A DNA stretch of 64,000 bases from Ulva prolifera. Taxonomy: Eukaryota > Chlorophyta > Ulvophyceae > Ulvales > Ulvaceae. The position numbers and the translations under genes are program-made. The stretch is from positions 1,894,501 through 1,958,500 of the forward strand of contig CM041197.1 in NCBI GenBank assembly GCA_023078555.1. Reading direction: 5' to 3'. The notes below the pieces were generated by a model, which ran no database searches, was not told where the DNA came from, and was given only the letters and a program-made list of their open reading frames with translations. Positions 59,473 to 64,000 of this stretch are shown here, in pieces (position 1 is the stretch's first letter; each line of letters begins with the position of its first letter).

Positions 59473-60947
59473 CCGGGACCTCTCCCCCTAATTCGGACCC
59501 GGTCTCCACCTCATCAGGCTCATCCTCCCAAAAGGGCCTCGGCGCCGCAGCTCCTCGCAGGGGCTGAGCAACTGCTCCCACGTTAGACACTAAGGCCGCG
59601 GCCGAATTACTCCTGGAGCGGACCCGCTGAGCCTCCAGATTCTGATGGGCCGCAGCCTCCTCATCATCTGTCATGGTGTAGTCCATCCGCTGTTCATCGT
59701 CATCATCGTAGATGCCACGACTGTCAGCATCATCCTCATCCATGCCGGATTCAGAGGAACTGGCCGACAGTTGAACAGGGAATGCAGCTTCTACACCAGG
59801 GTCGTGCAAAACAGCGTTACGCGTAACAACGGCATAGTGCGTGAGGGCACAGCCTCAGGGTGATGCGCCTAACCACGCACACGAGGGGAGACAGGGACGT
59901 CAAGGTGAGCCGCAGCTCTGGAAGTCGCACGCGTGCGATGCAAAGCTACTCTGGCTATCTCCGGTGTGGCCCGAGCAGGGTCACGCCAAATCACCTCCGC
60001 AGAGGAGCCAGCTCCAAACCGTGGAGAATACACGTCAGGACTGGGCTCGGGATCGTCTTGCCGGAAGGTCATATCCATGACAGGAACCCTACCATGACCA
60101 GGGGGGGTGTGAAGCTGGTCACGCAGACGGCGCAACACTCCCCCGTCATACGTGTGATCATGCATGAAAGGAGGGACATCACTATCAGTCACACGCTCAC
60201 CCTCATTATCCCCCTCGAAGACAACCGTGTAGGAGTTCGCAAACTCCGCAAGTTCCCTCTTGTCCACAACATCGGACGCATCGTACTTACGTACGTGGCG
60301 GATCATCTGATTCGCAGTGCACATGACCTGGCGCACTACAAAAACCCTACCCCCACGAACATCCTTGGCGTACACGCGCTGCATGTTGGGGCCCAGCCCA
60401 GCCCCGACCCAGTATGCAGGAATACCCCTCGGGGACAGCTTCCGCAGCTTGTCATCCCTAGGGTACGCATACACTTCAACGCCCCACGGACGCTGCTGCC
60501 GCAGCAGATCTTGGAACACCTCAACGGAGGTGTCTCTGAAAAAAGACATATAGGGAATGATATCCCTGTCACAAGACCTCAACAAGAATTCGTCAAGCTC
60601 TGTCGTCGCAAGCAACTGATACTTGCGCTTTTCCTCATCCCTCAGCTTATCGCACTCGGCCTTTTTCATGCGCTTGTTCCCCTTCTCAGCTTGCTCCACA
60701 TCCGCGGATGCGTTGACAGCATGCTGAGCTTTCTGGGACTTGAGAATTCGTGCCAGTTTGTCATGGTACAACGCCGAGCACGGCGTGAGATTGTGACCAT
60801 GGATAACGCTGGCAAGGCATTCAATCCACAGGAACAGAGGCAGGCCGCTCGCAAGCAGCACAGCACAGAGTGCCTCAAAGGCAATTCCGATCCTCCGCTC
60901 GATCATGCCGTTACAGCGATGATCAGCTGGGGGGGTTGATGCTCTAC
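59473..60947 (-). pseudogene. Copia integrase C-terminal region and linker, broken
   Basis: It begins with CNGMIERRIGIAFEALCAVL and GLPLFLWIECL, the copia NGxxER segment with the third catalytic Glu. A long charged helix follows, then WGVEVYAYPRDDKLRKLSPRG, AYWVGAGLGPN and VVRQVMCTANQM, matching the post-integrase FGCxxYV...KLxPK...FLGY...RDVxF layout. The remainder is an acidic Ser/Asp-rich linker before the expected reverse transcriptase. An LTR cuts it at 59,472. A frame change occurs near 59,840. Confidence 0.75.
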
Positions 60948-61292
60948 TGTCACAATGCATGAGCCTGCGGGCAGCAGTGTGGTGACAGGTGCACCCATGC
61001 ACGGACGATCCGCGGATCCAGTGCAGGGGTAAGCCGCCAGCCGAGATTGTCTCGATGTAGTGAGAGAGATCCCGCGAGGGTTTCCCGCCGTAACCTTGTG
61101 TGTTCAGTGTGCATATAAGCATGTGCACACTGAGATCTGTAACCATTCTTATCACTATTTCACGGTGCTAGCACTCTCCTGATAGCGTTCCTCGGTTCTA
61201 CCTCTGTGCGCAGCAGGTATGGAACGCTGGCTGCCCTGACCTGACCTGTACGAAAGACTGCGCGTCTGACCTGACAATAGAGCATTTCTAAC
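60948..61292 (-). repeat. Solo LTR with 5-bp target duplication GTAGA
   Basis: On the minus strand this 345-bp unit starts TGTTAGAAATGC and ends ATTGTGACA, the TG...CA ends of an LTR, with a TATA-like TTATATGCACACTG inside. It is flanked on both sides by GTAGA, a perfect 5-bp target-site duplication. No internal retroviral sequence lies next to it, so it is a solo LTR left by recombination. It sits in the integrase frame of the copia element. Confidence 0.85.
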
Positions 61293-61314
61293 ATCTACCT
61301 CCGGCGTCGCGGCA

Positions 61315-61893
61315 TCACTCACCGCACAAGGCCTCGACCATGAACTCTCCCCCTTTGTCGGTGTGTAGGATGCGCACACCCGGTTCACCTGGCTTCACCA
61401 CATTCACCCGAATGCGTTCAATAATATAAGAGATCATGGCTGCAGCCTCACTCTTTTTGCGCAGACCGACCACGAAAGTATACCGGGTGAAGGCACACAT
61501 CACAAACAAAACATATTTCACACCTCCAATTCCCAATGGAGTGACAAGACCAGCTAAATCGGCATGCAGTTGCTCACCAGGATACTTGGCCTGGCCCATG
61601 AGCTCACGATCATTGGCAGAAAAGTTACCCGCGGGCACTTTGCCAATTCTGCAGCCATGATATCGATTTCTTAGCGGCTCGGAATCGACACTCAAATTCA
61701 AACCACCATAAAAATCATCGTTGGCTTGCATACGCTTGAGAACCCAGTTTGACTGATGAAATGACAAATGCGCTATGAAAGCAAGGTAAAGCAAGTAAGC
61801 GTCATGTGGGACCTCAGCTCGCCCAGCATTGGGTCGCTGTAGGTCAATAGCCGCAGCTGCCACATGGTGCCACTGTCGCTGGTCCTCGACCAC
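61315..61893 (-). pseudogene. Copia integrase core, broken
   Basis: The frame carries YHGCRIGKVPAG (pre-integrase zinc region), PGEQLHADLAGLV with the first catalytic Asp, YVLFVMCAFTRYTFVVGLRKKSEA, and HTDKGGEFMVEALC with the second catalytic Asp and the GGEF signature. It then meets an in-frame TGA and, shortly after, an inserted LTR. Without the LTR and one target duplication the frame continues into the next piece with spacing expected for copia integrase. The frame upstream of 61,893 is uncertain. Confidence 0.8.
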
Positions 61894-61920
61894 GCAGGTC
61901 GGGCTGCTCTGGTTAGACCA

Positions 61921-63009
61921 GACTACTCACCTGTTGACTGGGGCACCGACAAGGATAGGCTTGGTGTCTACCTCCATTTTGAACGCAAAAACAGGATGAC
62001 CATTGTTGAGACCTATTGGTCTGGTCTTGGGTAACAGACCTCGATGGCAGTAAGAAGAAGCAGTGATGGGATTGCCGCAGCACGAGGGCTGTATAGGCAC
62101 AAACAGAGCAGGGGTACACTCACACGCAGGGATGCGACGTGCCAGTGCAGAAATGGATGGCCCCCCAACCAGACTACTGTAAAGCGTGCCTGGTCCCAGC
62201 ATGCGCTCGGTATAAATACCGGGGTGTGTGCGCCCAGGTCAATCCCCCTGTCAAAGCTGGCCTCGCCGAATCGTGCCGCATAACTGCCACACTGATCCCA
62301 GATCCCGCATAAGCGCGGGAGATCTTAAATTGTGGCTCATAGAGCCTGAGATGAGTGTAAGCAAGGCTGCGCACGTAATTCGTGGGCAGCTCTGGGTGGC
62401 TGTACAGATATTATCGTGCATGCCAACCCTGGAGCCCGCCGGGCGGACCCTGTGTAACAGCGGTAATGCACACAGTAAGACGTAATATGTGCAGTAACGA
62501 TTCGGCTAGCCGCATAAAGCCATAATAAGCCTATGACGGGACACATTGTGCCGGGAGAAGGCTGTACACAGTGCTGATGCCATGTGCACGTAAGGCTGGT
62601 GGGCGCGTTCAGTCACACGTGGCGAGTGCAGGCACGTAAGCCCACTGAGCGTACGTGTGATCACACTGTGTACAACTCGATCGGTAATTCAAAAGCTATG
62701 CGTGTGCGACCGTCCACATGGCTGGACAAGTCGCTACGCATATAAGAAGAGGTTAATTGTGCCAGCATGCGCTAGCGTGAGAGATATCTCACAACACCTC
62801 CCCCCTTAACAGAGGAGCGAAGCTCCGGAAGCGAAGCACGCAAATGGTGGCAGAATACCACATCACAAGCGTAGCGACGCCATGAACACGACAGCGCCCC
62901 TGGCGCGAAGCACAGAACGCAAGGCGTAATCACGGTAAGGGCCCACGAGGTGGGGGCGAGACTGGGGCTTCGTAACAAGAGCCGGTGCCGCGTCTGCCCA
63001 GCAAACGGG
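61921..63009. other. Possible copia 5' flank and an LTR-like boundary
   Basis: The minus-strand frame 62,202-61,927 ends NGHPVFAFKMEVDTKPILVG and may be pol sequence just before the integrase region. At about 62,779-62,809 the minus strand reads TTAAGGGGGGAGG followed by TGTTGTGAGATATCTC, a polypurine tract next to a TG start, as expected at the left edge of a 3' LTR. I could not find the matching LTR end. The rest is without recognisable genes. Confidence 0.3.
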
Positions 63010-63414
63010 TTACATAAGGTCCGAGAAGGACATCACCAGATCATCCAGATAATGGCCCAACACACGGCCGTGTGAGTGGGTGACCAGCTCAATACATTCA
63101 TGCAAGCTACGCTCACGGGCGCGGGCGGCAGCAACAGCAGACCGCTCGGCCCGCACAATAGCGACAAGCTTGGCCCTAAATTCATCCCCGCTAACGCCGG
63201 AGGTGGGGGTCTTGGACACATCATTCATAAACTTCTGAACGTTAACCAGCAACCGTTTAATCTTGGAGCTGGTCAAGGCAGAGCCCTCCGATGCGGAAGG
63301 TAAGGATGCCACTGCATAGCAGCCGTAAGTCAGAGAAGGTGGCAAATCCCACAAAGGTTGCACGTGCGTAGCAGTGCGAACGGCATGACGTAATGTGCGG
63401 CAACACCGGCCCAC
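63010..63414 (-). CDS. Unrecognised 134-codon open frame
   Basis: The frame encodes an Ala/Arg/Ser-rich protein with a predicted helical middle (KIKRLLVNVQKFMNDV, then RAERSAVAAARARERSLHECIEL). It lies just upstream, on the minus strand, of the polypurine-like tract at 62,800, so it may be retroelement sequence. No domain recognised; it could be a chance frame. Confidence 0.25.
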   Translation of the reverse strand: MGRCCRTLRHAVRTATHVQPLWDLPPSLTYGCYAVASLPSASEGSALTSSKIKRLLVNVQKFMNDVSKTPTSGVSGDEFRAKLVAIVRAERSAVAAARARERSLHECIELVTHSHGRVLGHYLDDLVMSFSDLM

Positions 63415-64000
63415 ATTCGCAAGAATATAACCCCATAAGTGCCTATCAAGGATGTAACTGGTGCATTCAGGTAGTGTAACACGCTCTATGGCGACTAGGT
63501 GCTACCATGCCGAGGTTCCAACCCGGTGAATGACCGTGCCCAGCATGACGAGTGCTGCAGGGATGGCATAAGTGGTTCCGATGTGATCGTGCACATGGAC
63601 CTAAGACCGAGAAGTATCGGCGGAGCGGGCAGGATACGGTCAAGAATATCCTGCGTCGGACCCAACTCCTCATGACCGGTAACGCCCAGGTAAGTGCTAT
63701 ATGGATCCAGTCGTCCCCTTCAACAAATAGCAGGGAACAGCAATTGCCTAGCATAGGCTCGCAGCACAACATGAGCAGAATTGTTGGCTGGAAACTGCTG
63801 CAACAAGCGTCGGCTTGGACTTACGCAAGCGCGCTGATTCGCGGCGCGTCCTCGGCACTAAGCGCGGTGGCCTCGACATTGTGGCCGGTGCAGTGTCCAC
63901 GCCACGTGTACTATGCGCACGCTGTAAGAGGTGTGCCAGCCGTGCGCGTGCACCGCGCGGGAATTGTGCAATCATCACCTCGCGTTGTTTCGCGGATGCA
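63415..64000. other. No recognisable gene at the right edge
   Basis: Only short frames on the minus strand. A basic Arg/Ala-rich frame at 63,978-63,748 is not supported by any motif. Confidence 0.3.

Larger units (their letters stand above)
59045..61920 (-). mobile_element. Decayed Ty1/copia retrotransposon interrupted by two LTRs
   Basis: Read on the minus strand, this holds copia pol pieces in order: a pre-integrase/integrase core (61,893-61,315), the integrase C-terminal region (60,947-59,473), and what may be the first codons of reverse transcriptase (AMRTELERRVAL, 59,113-59,045). Protease upstream and the bulk of reverse transcriptase and RNase H are missing. Two LTR sequences of a different family lie inside it. 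No LTRs of the copia element itself could be confidently paired. Confidence 0.75.

Noticed and set aside
60948-61315. Spliceosomal intron in the copia integrase (GTGAGT ... CCCCAG)
   Set aside because: Splice-like borders exist, but the interval is explained better by a solo LTR with a GTAGA duplication, and splicing would remove residues expected between the second and third catalytic positions.

Overview
The window is eukaryotic nuclear DNA, most likely from a flagellated, photosynthetic green alga. The right half has compact genes with many short GT-AG introns (about 60-250 bp). One gene is the thylakoid assembly factor PAM68, which is restricted to the green lineage and cyanobacteria. Another is DNAAF5, an axonemal-dynein assembly factor expected only where motile cilia are built. 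Long CA/TG microsatellites, homopolymer tracts and several retroelement classes are present. I cannot name the species.

Positions 1-32,160 are dominated by two tandem, same-strand copies of one large repeat, with a period of about 15.6 kb at the left edge. Each copy has a non-coding leader, a long CA array, a long Ala/Ser/acidic open frame, a series of short exons, and a Cys/His-rich exon. Exons 4-5 carry a pattern like a tyrosine recombinase. Copy 1 (1-13,536) is cut off inside the Cys/His-rich exon and followed by GC-rich degenerate repeats. Copy 2 (15,600-32,160) continues into a Pif1-like superfamily 1 helicase. The exons can be joined in phase as far as the Cys/His-rich exon, so each copy may hold one giant gene or a few collinear genes. 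I read this as a large mobile element of uncertain class. Its two ends are nearly identical between copies, while the middle is diverged mainly at silent sites, so the copies are mosaic.

From 32,690 to 36,560 there is a CA array, a 5'-truncated non-LTR retrotransposon, a perfect 20-bp hairpin and a stretch with no recognisable gene.

Positions 36,570-56,110 are the host gene island. In order they are: DNAAF5 (-), a voltage-gated K+ channel with a cyclic-nucleotide-binding-like domain (+), PAM68 (-), a PHT4/SLC17-type anion transporter (+), the KEOPS subunit PCC1 (-), an aldo-keto reductase (+), an unrecognised Ser/Ala-rich protein (-), and a gene that seems to join an inactive E2-like domain to an F-box/LRR protein (-). 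I worked out exon joins by codon phase for the channel, PAM68, the transporter and the reductase.

From 56,110 to the end, transposon remains take over again. There is a second copy of the non-LTR 3' end, and a decayed Ty1/copia element on the minus strand. Two LTRs of another family interrupt that copia element; one is a clean solo LTR with a 5-bp target duplication. No tRNA, rRNA or CRISPR array was found.
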